Of a stretch of DNA of 14,529 nucleotides, positions 1-5,050 are shown in pieces. The stretch spans positions 1 to 14,529 of the forward strand of contig CAVFCI010000048.1 of assembly GCA_963620985.1 (NCBI GenBank), given 5' to 3'. This DNA comes from F23-B02 sp963620985 (GTDB lineage Bacteria; Bacillota; Clostridia; Oscillospirales; Oscillospiraceae). The translations under genes were made by a program, and so were the position numbers. The first letter of the stretch is position 1. Every line of letters starts with the position of its first letter. A model generated the notes under the pieces. It did no database searches. It worked only from the letters and a program-made list of their open reading frames with translations, and was not told the origin of the DNA.

Positions 1-79
1 TTTTGACAGGCTGATTTTCACCCATGCTTCGTTAAAGCCCTTGAAAATACGACAGCCCATCAAAGAGAAAAGGGCAAAA

Positions 80-98
80 AGCGCCGAAAAGGGGCGCT
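80..98. repeat. GC-rich stem-loop upstream of sstT
   Basis: AGCGCC (80-85) and GGCGCT (93-98) form a 6-bp stem with a 7-nt loop. No T-tract follows, so it is not a clear terminator. It may be the remains of an upstream gene's terminator or part of the repeat that continues to about position 132. Positions 1-169 otherwise hold no gene and no convincing promoter for sstT. Confidence 0.4.
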
Positions 99-132
99 GA
101 CAGGCGGCAGTGGTTCGACTCCCGTCAGCTTA
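97..132 (+). repeat. tRNA-T-arm-like repeat, left copy
   Basis: This stretch contains GGCAG followed by TTCGACTCCCGTCAGCTTA, and the same 19-mer recurs near 14404-14422 in the same orientation, also preceded by GGCAG. GCTGAC (97-102) and GTCAGC (124-129) form outer inverted arms. The core GGTTCGACTCC looks like a tRNA T-loop, but the flanks do not form a proper T-stem and no 5' tRNA half lies upstream. I read it as a dispersed repeat, possibly tRNA-derived. Confidence 0.55.
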
Positions 133-169
133 GTCCGGCACAGCTTAAACAAAGGATGAGAAATGAGAA

Positions 170-1387
170 ATGAAAATCGTAAAAGCGTATAACAGCGTAA
201 GCCTCGTGCTGCGCATAGTTATCGGCATGGTGATCGGCGCGGTGCTGGCGCTGCTTGTTCCCGAAGCGGCCGGCATAGGTCTGCTCGGCACGCTGTTCGT
301 CGGCGCTCTGAAGGCCATTGCGCCGCTGCTGGTGTTCGTGCTTATCATCAGCGCACTGGCGCAGTCGAAGGAAAAGCTCGGCAGTCAGTTCGGAACGGTC
401 ATCGTGCTGTACCTGATATCGACCTTCCTTGCGGCGGTCATCGCGGTCATCGCAAGCTTCATCTTCCCCGTGACCATCACGCTCACGGATGCAGCCTCGG
501 ATGCCGCTCCCGACAGCATCGTTGCCATCTTCACGGGACTGCTCAACAACATCGTATCCAACCCCATCGGCTCGATCGTGTCCGGCAACTACCTCGGCAT
601 ACTGTTCTGGGCGATAGTGCTCGGCTTTGCGTTCAAGAACGCCTCCGAGAGCACAAAGACCTTCCTGTTCGACGCATCAGAGGCCGTCACCAAGGCCGTG
701 CGCTTTGTCATCGCCCTTGCGCCCTTCGGCATCCTCGGTCTCGTGTTCACCGCGGTGTCCACAAGCGGCCTTGCCATCTTCACCGAGTACGGCAGGCTCC
801 TGCTGATCCTCGTCGGCTGCATGCTCTTCGCGGCGCTCGTCATAAACCCGATCATGGTCTTCATCGCCATCCGCAAAAACCCCTATCCGCTGGTGTTCAA
901 GTGCCTGCGCGAAAGCGGCGTGACCGCATTCTTCACCCGCTCCTCGGCGGCCAACATCCCCGTCAACATGACCCTGTGCGAGAGCCTCGGCCTCGACCGC
1001 GAGTTCTACTCCGTGTCCATTCCCCTCGGCGCGACGGTCAATATGGCAGGTGCGGCGGTCACTATAACCGTAATGACCCTCGCGGCGGTGCACACCCTCG
1101 GCATAGCCGTCAACCTGCCCGTTGCGGTCATTCTGTCGGTCATGGCAGCCCTCGGCGCCTGCGGCGCATCCGGCGTTGCCGGAGGCTCGCTGCTGCTGAT
1201 CCCCATGGCCTGCTCGCTGTTCGGCATCTCCAACGACATTGCAATGCAGGTCGTCGGTGTCGGCTTCATCATCGGTGTTATTCAGGACTCTGTGGAGACC
1301 GCCATCAACTCCTCCTCGGATGCTCTGTTCACCGCCGTTGCGGAGTTTAAGCAGTGGCGCAAGGCCGGCAAGGAGATCAAATTCTGA
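170..1387 (+). CDS. sstT: Serine/threonine:Na+ symporter SstT
   Basis: A 405-residue membrane protein of the dicarboxylate/amino acid:cation symporter family (DAACS), predicted to import serine and threonine with sodium across the cytoplasmic membrane. The first 100 residues form several hydrophobic segments starting near residue 9. Family landmarks are present in order: the serine-rich hairpin-1 motif TRSSAANIP (256-264), the unwound-helix motif NMAGAA (291-296) equivalent to NMDGT in glutamate transporters, the hairpin-2 segment GASGVAGGS (332-340), and the acidic/asparagine substrate-site helix IQDSVETAINSSSD (371-384). Length matches known SstT. The ATG at 170 follows AAAGGATGAG (151-160); two nearby ATGs (156, 163) are in other frames. 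A terminator follows at 1411-1436, so the gene is probably monocistronic or the last of an operon starting left of the window. Serine/threonine specificity comes from overall resemblance and would need assay. Confidence 0.93.
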   Translation: MKIVKAYNSVSLVLRIVIGMVIGAVLALLVPEAAGIGLLGTLFVGALKAIAPLLVFVLIISALAQSKEKLGSQFGTVIVLYLISTFLAAVIAVIASFIFPVTITLTDAASDAAPDSIVAIFTGLLNNIVSNPIGSIVSGNYLGILFWAIVLGFAFKNASESTKTFLFDASEAVTKAVRFVIALAPFGILGLVFTAVSTSGLAIFTEYGRLLLILVGCMLFAALVINPIMVFIAIRKNPYPLVFKCLRESGVTAFFTRSSAANIPVNMTLCESLGLDREFYSVSIPLGATVNMAGAAVTITVMTLAAVHTLGIAVNLPVAVILSVMAALGACGASGVAGGSLLLIPMACSLFGISNDIAMQVVGVGFIIGVIQDSVETAINSSSDALFTAVAEFKQWRKAGKEIKF

Positions 1388-1410
1388 GCCCGAAACCGAA
1401 TATAAACTCC

Positions 1411-1436
1411 AAGCCTCCGTTCACACGGAGGCTTTT
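1411..1436 (+). terminator. Intrinsic terminator of sstT
   Basis: AAGCCTCCG (1411-1419) and CGGAGGCTT (1426-1434) form a perfect 9-bp stem with a 6-nt loop, followed by TTTT. It lies 24 nt after the sstT stop codon. Confidence 0.88.
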
Positions 1437-1525
1437 GTACGTTTTCAAAAAAAACGTATGAACATGTTGCCGAGATGCATTCTGCATGATATTTCGTAAA
1501 AAGAAATAAGCGCGTATAAACGTAT

Positions 1526-1563
1526 AGAAAAAGCTCCCCCGTTCGCACGAACGGGGGAGCTTT
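1526..1563 (-). terminator. Intrinsic terminator of brnQ
   Basis: A perfect 15-bp stem runs from 1530-1544 to 1549-1563 with a 4-nt loop, core CTCCCCCGTTC/GAACGGGGGAG. Read on the minus strand it is followed by a run of T (plus-strand A at 1528-1532), 14 nt past the brnQ stop. On the plus strand only TTT follows, so it mainly serves brnQ. Confidence 0.9.
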
Positions 1564-1576
1564 GACGATTTCAGGC

Positions 1577-2875
1577 TTAGTTTGCTTCTGCGGCTGCTTT
1601 TTTCTTCTCGGGCTTGACAATGGCTGCAAGGCCGAGGGCGAGCAGGCCGAACACGATCGCCGGAAGGATCCAGTACAGACCCATGTCGTACAGGGGCAGG
1701 TGCTCCATTGCGGGGAGCTTGAGCGTGCACAGGATGCTCGAGCCGACCGCGCCCAGAGCCGCGCCGCGTGCGACGTAGTCGTTGACCTTGGGCATTACCA
1801 GCGAGATGATTATAACGACCAGCGCGGGAGGATATACGATGTCCAGAATGGGAGCCGCGATAGCGACGATGCGGTCGAGACCGAGGTTTGCCGCCGCTGC
1901 GCTGAATACGCAGATGATGACGACGAAGGCCTTGTAGGAGACCTTGCCGTTGAACAGCTCGGTGAAGTAGGCGGCTGCGGAGCTTGCCAGTCCGATGGCG
2001 GTGGTGACGCAGGCAAGACCTACGACCACGCCGAAGATTATCATGCCGGCCTTGCCCATGAGCGCCTCAACGATGGCCATGACGAGCTCTGCGCGGCCTA
2101 TCTCAAGACCGTACTGCGTCGAAACGGTAGCGCCGAGGTAGCACAGGCCCATGTAAACGCCAAGCAGCAGAATACATGCGAGGATAGCCGAGCCGGAAAC
2201 TATTTTGAACTTCTGACCCTCGGTGGTGTAGCCCTTGGAGACTGCGGTCTGGAGAATGATTATGCCGAAGGGCAGCGCAGCCAGCGCGTCCATTGTCTGA
2301 TAGCCGGCCTTTATGCCGCCGAGGACGACGTTGTCCGCGTTCGGGGTGAGCGATATCTCGCCGAGCGGGTGGATGATGCCCATGACGATGATGACCGCAA
2401 GGCCGATGAGCAGCAGCGGGGTCAGGATCGCGCCGACGATATCGACGACCGCGGACTGACGGATGCACAGGAACAGGATCAGTGCGAAGAACAGGATCGA
2501 GAACACAACGGAGGATACGCCGCTGATGTTCGGGACGATGGCCATTTCATAGGTCGTGGCTGCGGTGCGGGGGATGGCTACCATGGGGCCGATGCACAGG
2601 ATCAGTGCACTCATGAGTATTGCCGCAGGGATCTTGCCGAGACGTGCGGTGACAGCCTCGCTGCTGCCGACGCGCAGGAGCGCGAACACCGAAAACATTG
2701 CAAGACCGATATCGGCGATAAAGTACGCTGCGAAGCCCTTGAGCCAGTCCGAGCCTGCCTCAACGCCGAGATACGGCGGGAAGATCACGTTGCCCGCGCC
2801 GAAAAACATTGCGAACAGCGCAAAGCCGACGACGATCACGTCTCGACCCGTGTGTTTCTTTTTCTGAAGTGTCAT
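1577..2875 (-). CDS. brnQ: Branched-chain amino acid carrier BrnQ
   Basis: A 432-residue, multi-spanning carrier of the LIVCS family, predicted to take up leucine, isoleucine and valine with a cation at the cytoplasmic membrane. The N-terminal family signature FALFAMFFGAGNVIFPP lies at residues 18-34, and the second conserved block IGPMVAIPRTAATTYE at 95-110. Around twelve hydrophobic segments follow and the short C-terminus ends in a lysine/alanine-rich tail. The ATG at 2875 is preceded on the minus strand by AGAGGAAAAAGCAA, a usable Shine-Dalgarno with about 9-nt spacing. The gene converges on sstT and diverges from a LysR-type regulator gene, an arrangement that often marks the regulator's target. 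It has its own terminator, so it is probably monocistronic. The exact substrate range and coupling ion cannot be read from sequence. Confidence 0.95.
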   Translation of the reverse strand: MTLQKKKHTGRDVIVVGFALFAMFFGAGNVIFPPYLGVEAGSDWLKGFAAYFIADIGLAMFSVFALLRVGSSEAVTARLGKIPAAILMSALILCIGPMVAIPRTAATTYEMAIVPNISGVSSVVFSILFFALILFLCIRQSAVVDIVGAILTPLLLIGLAVIIVMGIIHPLGEISLTPNADNVVLGGIKAGYQTMDALAALPFGIIILQTAVSKGYTTEGQKFKIVSGSAILACILLLGVYMGLCYLGATVSTQYGLEIGRAELVMAIVEALMGKAGMIIFGVVVGLACVTTAIGLASSAAAYFTELFNGKVSYKAFVVIICVFSAAAANLGLDRIVAIAAPILDIVYPPALVVIIISLVMPKVNDYVARGAALGAVGSSILCTLKLPAMEHLPLYDMGLYWILPAIVFGLLALGLAAIVKPEKKKAAAEAN

Positions 2876-2961
2876 TTGCTTTTTCCTCTTTCATCATTTG
2901 CTTTTGTTCTCTCTGTCGATTTACAGTGCAGCGGACTGCTCTGAAAAATCTGAATACAGCA

Positions 2962-2980
2962 TATCATTTTTTTCATGATA
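2962..2980. promoter_or_regulatory. Dyad in the brnQ/LysR control region
   Basis: TATCAT (2962-2967) and ATGATA (2975-2980) are perfect inverted arms separated by 7 nt, located between the two divergent genes and about 90 nt upstream of brnQ. It could be an operator or part of the brnQ promoter region. The spacing does not give the exact T-N11-A LysR signature. Confidence 0.35.
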
Positions 2981-3007
2981 GCGGAAATCACTATTTTTCA
3001 TTGACAT

Positions 3008-3022
3008 ATTAAATTTTTTAAT
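3008..3022. promoter_or_regulatory. Candidate LysR operator (T-N11-A dyad)
   Basis: ATTAAA (3008-3013) and TTTAAT (3017-3022) are perfect inverted arms with 3 nt between, and T3009/A3021 satisfy the T-N11-A pattern of LysR-family sites. It sits about 55 nt upstream of the -35 box of the regulator gene, the usual place for autoregulation and divergent control. AT-richness makes chance palindromes likely here, so this is a candidate only. Confidence 0.4.
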
Positions 3023-3076
3023 GCTGTGCACAAAATTTTTTCATCACCGATATGACAAAATGTTAACCAAAAGTTA

Positions 3077-3105
3077 TTGAATACGTCCGTTTATCGTGTT
3101 ATATT
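3077..3105 (+). promoter_or_regulatory. Promoter of the LysR-type regulator gene
   Basis: TTGAAT (3077-3082), a 17-nt spacer and TATATT (3100-3105) make a good sigma-70-type promoter about 50 nt upstream of the chosen start codon. Confidence 0.65.
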
Positions 3106-3140
3106 TGCAGGGCGAAAGTATGTTTATATGTTTATAAATG

Positions 3141-3149
3141 AAAGGTGGG
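3141..3149 (+). promoter_or_regulatory. Shine-Dalgarno that places the regulator start at GTG 3156
   Basis: AAAGGTGGG ends 6 nt before the GTG at 3156. The upstream in-frame ATG at 3138 has no Shine-Dalgarno before it and would turn this site into codons. Confidence 0.65.
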
Positions 3150-3155
3150 AGCGTT

Positions 3156-4016
3156 GTGGATGACGGAAGACTTCGCGCAGTGCTCATGGCGGTCGATCGC
3201 GGCAGCTTCAGCAAGGCCGCGGCGGAGCTGGGGTACACGCAATCGGCAATGACGCATCTTGTTAATAATCTGGAAGCTGAGCTGGGCTGCACGCTGCTCA
3301 ATCGCGGCAGTCACGGCGTTCGCCTCTCCGAGGAGGGCGAGCAGCTTCTGCCGTATATAAAAAATGTGCTGTCGGCCTGCGACGCGCTGCGCCATGAGGC
3401 CGCCGCGCAGAGCCATACCCAGAGCTGCCAGCTCAGCCTCGGCTGCTTTGCGAGCATCGCCCGCGCCGAGCTCCCCGCGCTGCTTCAGGAGTTCAGGGAG
3501 GCTTATCCCGAGATCGAGATCGAGGTCACCGTCCGCGGCTACGAGCTGCCGAAGCTGCTCGAAAGGGGCGATGTGCAGCTTGCGCTGGTCGATGAGTCCT
3601 GCGCCGAGGGCTTCGAGTGGATACCGCTCACGCGGGTGCCGCTGGTCGCGGTCGTGCCGCCGGCGTTCAAATGGGACCGCGAGCGCATATCCATAGAGCG
3701 CCTGCTCAAGGAGCCGTTCTTCACCTGCCGCGAGCAGTACGCCGAAAAACTGCTGCCGCAGGACGCAAAGCGCATTCAGGTCGAGGCGACCGACGACGCG
3801 ACGATCCTGTCGCTTGTCGCGGGCGGGCTCGGCGTTTCGGTGCTGTCGTCGCTCTCGCTGGTCGGCTACGAGGGTCAGGTCAAGGCCATTCCGCTCGAGC
3901 TGCCCGTCGTCGTGCGCATCGGCGTTGCGATAAAGTCCATCGAGGCCGCCTCCTCCGCCGCCCGCCGCTTCGTCCGCTTCCTCAAATCCCACTACGGTGT
4001 TTTGGAGGCGCATTGA
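3156..4016 (+). CDS. LysR-family transcriptional regulator
   Basis: A 286-residue LysR-type regulator from the preferred GTG start (292 residues from the ATG at 3138). The N-terminal winged helix-turn-helix spans about residues 5-62, with the typical run VDRGSFSKAAAELGYTQSAM (13-32) and the later LGCTLLNR (43-50). A linker helix to about residue 90 leads to a periplasmic-binding-like effector domain, visible as the FREAYPEIEIEV block. Divergence from brnQ suggests control of that transporter, perhaps in response to an amino acid, but the ligand is unknown. The last four residues, LEAH, and the stop codon lie inside a dispersed repeat terminus that also ends DnaE, so the natural C-terminus may have been replaced. 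A terminator follows at 4090-4126. Confidence 0.9.
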   Translation: MDDGRLRAVLMAVDRGSFSKAAAELGYTQSAMTHLVNNLEAELGCTLLNRGSHGVRLSEEGEQLLPYIKNVLSACDALRHEAAAQSHTQSCQLSLGCFASIARAELPALLQEFREAYPEIEIEVTVRGYELPKLLERGDVQLALVDESCAEGFEWIPLTRVPLVAVVPPAFKWDRERISIERLLKEPFFTCREQYAEKLLPQDAKRIQVEATDDATILSLVAGGLGVSVLSSLSLVGYEGQVKAIPLELPVVVRIGVAIKSIEAASSAARRFVRFLKSHYGVLEAH

Positions 4017-4024
4017 CGCAGCTA
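4000..4024 (+). repeat. Repeat terminus fused to the regulator gene's 3' end
   Basis: TTTTGGAGGCGC followed by ATTGACGCAGCTA. The same block ends dnaE (12267-12293) and starts the element after rsmI (14041-14067). The consensus is GAGGCRCWYTGACGCAGCT. Here it encodes the final LEAH of the LysR protein and its TGA stop. A degraded inverted counterpart lies at 4594-4620. Confidence 0.7.
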
Positions 4025-4040
4025 AAACCGACGCTTCATT

Positions 4041-4074
4041 TTAAATTTTCCGCCACGTTGGCACTAAAATTTAA
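4041..4074. repeat. AT-rich stem-loop after the regulator gene
   Basis: TTAAATTTT (4041-4049) pairs with AAAATTTAA (4066-4074), with an inner GCC/GGC pairing at 4052-4054 and 4060-4062. No T-tract directly follows. It precedes the true terminator and may stabilise the mRNA 3' end. Confidence 0.4.
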
Positions 4075-4089
4075 TATCAGACGCAAAAC

Positions 4090-4126
4090 GAGAGCGCAGA
4101 CCTTAAAATCTGTGCTCTCATTTTTT
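4090..4126 (+). terminator. Intrinsic terminator of the LysR regulator gene
   Basis: GAGAGCGCAGA (4090-4100) pairs with TCTGTGCTCTC (4109-4119) through 11 bp including one G-U, with an 8-nt loop, followed by ATTTTTT (4120-4126). Confidence 0.9.
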
Positions 4127-4230
4127 CTGCCAACTAAATTAATACGTTTTATATAAATTTGTGTTTGCCTGACGGCAAATGATTTGATAAGCACCTCATC
4201 CGTCGGCTATCGCCGACACCTTCCCCTCAG

Positions 4231-4390
4231 GTAAGCGATGATTAAATGCGTCAGATGGCTGGGCGAGAGAATTTGGGTTCTGATGACGGCACTTTTTCGC
4301 AGGAATACTTTGTGTATTTCAAGAAAACGTGACTAAATCAGGGCACAAATTATCCGCTCAGACGCTGACAGCCATTTGGTCAGCGCTTAC
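4231..4390. repeat. 160-nt imperfect palindrome nested in copy A
   Basis: GTAAGCG (4231-4237) and CGCTTAC (4384-4390) are perfect outer arms. Inner arms stay aligned all the way to AATAC (4304-4308) and GTATT (4314-4318), leaving a 5-nt loop at 4309-4313. Conserved paired blocks include AAATG/CATTT, GCG/CGC, AATTTG/CAAATT, CTGAT/ATCAG and CAC/GTG, with mismatches between. The copy at 14041-14256 has only a short loop at this place, so this looks like a later insertion of a MITE-like or structured element. Confidence 0.6.
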
Positions 4391-4440
4391 CATGCCGTAA
4401 GGGGAAGGCATGGTGCGCAGCAGTATTTGAGATGCTGCAA

Positions 4441-4578
4441 CAACACAACTCCGCACTTGCGTTACGCGAAACGTTACGGTTTATGTCAGCCTTTCCGGTC
4501 GGGCAGCCACAACACTACTCCGCACTCGCGGGAGGCGAAACGTACCTGTTTCCTCCAGCCTTTCCGGTCGGGACACCG
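4441..4578. repeat. Tandem duplication of a 69-bp unit
   Basis: Two diverged units start at 4441 (CAACACAACTCCGCAC) and 4510 (CAACACTACTCCGCAC). The CCGGTCGGG block recurs at 4495 and 4564, exactly 69 nt apart. The copy at 14041-14256 has one unit only. Confidence 0.75.
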
Positions 4579-4624
4579 CAATTACCGTATAGGTGCAGAC
4601 CAAATGCGCCAGTAAAAAAACAAC

Positions 4625-4651
4625 GAAAAAAGCTCGCCGGACGGCGAGCTT
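4625..4651 (-). terminator. Intrinsic terminator of rpmB
   Basis: AAGCTCGCCG (4630-4639) and CGGCGAGCTT (4642-4651) form the stem. On the minus strand a run of T follows (plus-strand A at 4626-4630), 21 nt past the rpmB stop. Confidence 0.88.
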
Positions 4652-4672
4652 GTTTCGGGTAATATCAGGTTA

Positions 4673-4861
4673 TTACACAGCGCGGGTGACCTTGCCGCTG
4701 CGCAGGCAGCGAGTGCATGCGTAAACGTGCTTGGGACTTCCGTCCACGATCGCCTTGACGCGCTTCACATTGGGCTTCCAAGTACGGTTGGAACGCCTGT
4801 GGGAGTGAGACACCTGAATGCCAAAGGCAACGCCCTTGTCGCAAAACTGACATTTTGCCAT
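4673..4861 (-). CDS. rpmB: 50S ribosomal protein L28
   Basis: A 62-residue ribosomal protein bL28, part of the large subunit. The N-terminus AKCQFCDKG carries one CxxC pair (Cys4, Cys7) and YACTRCLRSGKV near the C-terminus carries the second, so this is the zinc-ribbon form. The middle SHSHRRSNRTWKPNV is the conserved L28 core. The ATG at 4861 is preceded by AAGGAGGTG with about 11-nt spacing. An in-frame GTG at 4873 overlaps that Shine-Dalgarno and is rejected as start. Transcribed alone, with its own promoter and terminator, back to back with the hprK operon. Confidence 0.97.
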   Translation of the reverse strand: MAKCQFCDKGVAFGIQVSHSHRRSNRTWKPNVKRVKAIVDGSPKHVYACTRCLRSGKVTRAV

Positions 4862-4890
4862 AAGTTGAAGCACCTCCTTGCTTGTGTTTG

Positions 4891-4912
4891 GCTGTTTGCA
4901 TTTACAGACAGC
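4891..4912 (-). promoter_or_regulatory. Stem-loop at the 5' end of the rpmB leader
   Basis: Read on the minus strand, GCTGT...ACAGC arms with additional TG/CA pairing form a small hairpin starting at about the predicted transcript start. It could protect the mRNA or take part in control; nothing ties it to a known ribosomal-protein leader class. Confidence 0.35.
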
Positions 4913-4918
4913 TTATTA

Positions 4919-4947
4919 ATAATAACAGAACGCGCTTACAATTGCAA
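4919..4947 (-). promoter_or_regulatory. Promoter of rpmB
   Basis: On the minus strand, TTGCAA (4947-4942), a 17-nt spacer and TATTAT (4924-4919). The predicted start near 4912 gives a leader of about 50 nt. Confidence 0.6.
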
Positions 4948-4981
4948 GAAAAATTTTCGCCGCATGAAAAATCATTGCAAA

Positions 4982-5011
4982 TTGCCGCATTACAGGTTAA
5001 TATAATATAAT
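4982..5011 (+). promoter_or_regulatory. Promoter of the hprK operon
   Basis: TTGCCG (4982-4987), an 18-nt spacer and TATAAT (5006-5011). A second overlapping TATAAT lies at 5001-5006, and TTGCAA at 4975-4980 is an alternative -35. The region is strongly AT-rich. The leader would be roughly 35 nt. Confidence 0.6.
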
Positions 5012-5050
5012 ACTTATATATATTAAATATTAAAATGACGGAGAGACGAT

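Larger units (their letters stand above)
4164..4620 (-). repeat. Composite palindromic intergenic element, copy A
   Basis: This is the inverse of the element at 14041-14256. Shared blocks in order are: a short hairpin (TTTGCC/GGCAAA, 4164-4179), ATTTGAT, CACCTCATCCGTC (4192-4204), a GTCGGC/GCCGAC hairpin (4202-4217), CCTTCCCC (4219-4226) with GGGGAAGG (4401-4408), GGTGCGCAGCAG (4412-4423), ATGCTGCAACAACA (4432-4445), CTCCGCAC, CCGGTCGGG, and CCGTATAGG at the right end followed by a degenerate terminus. Two things distinguish this copy: a 160-nt palindrome inserted between the CCTTCCCC/GGGGAAGG arms, and a tandem 69-bp duplication. It occupies most of the gene-free stretch 4017-4672; I see no gene in it. 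Confidence 0.75.

Noticed and set aside
97..132. A tRNA gene ending here
   Set aside because: Only the T-loop-like sequence is present; the T-stem does not pair properly and there is no D-arm, anticodon arm or acceptor 5' half upstream.
1562..2944. A 460-codon open frame on the plus strand opposite brnQ
   Set aside because: It is the antisense shadow of brnQ; its translation is a low-complexity string rich in Asp, Arg, Glu and Gln with no family resemblance, as expected opposite a GC-rich membrane protein gene.
2876..2960. A riboswitch or T-box in the brnQ leader
   Set aside because: The leader is short and AT-rich, with no stem I/antiterminator layout, no T-box sequence and no terminator hairpin before the gene.
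3001..3022. TTGACA at 3001 as a -35 box
   Set aside because: No -10-like hexamer lies 16-19 nt downstream on the plus strand; the promoter at 3077-3105 is much better.
3138..3155. ATG at 3138 as the LysR regulator start
   Set aside because: No Shine-Dalgarno upstream, and the codons after it form the Shine-Dalgarno AAAGGTGGG for the GTG at 3156. It stays a possible alternative.
4376..4662. Two short open frames (76-79 codons) between the regulator gene and rpmB
   Set aside because: They lie within repeat copy A and run over its tandem 69-bp units; no Shine-Dalgarno, no known family, and the repeat explains the open frames.
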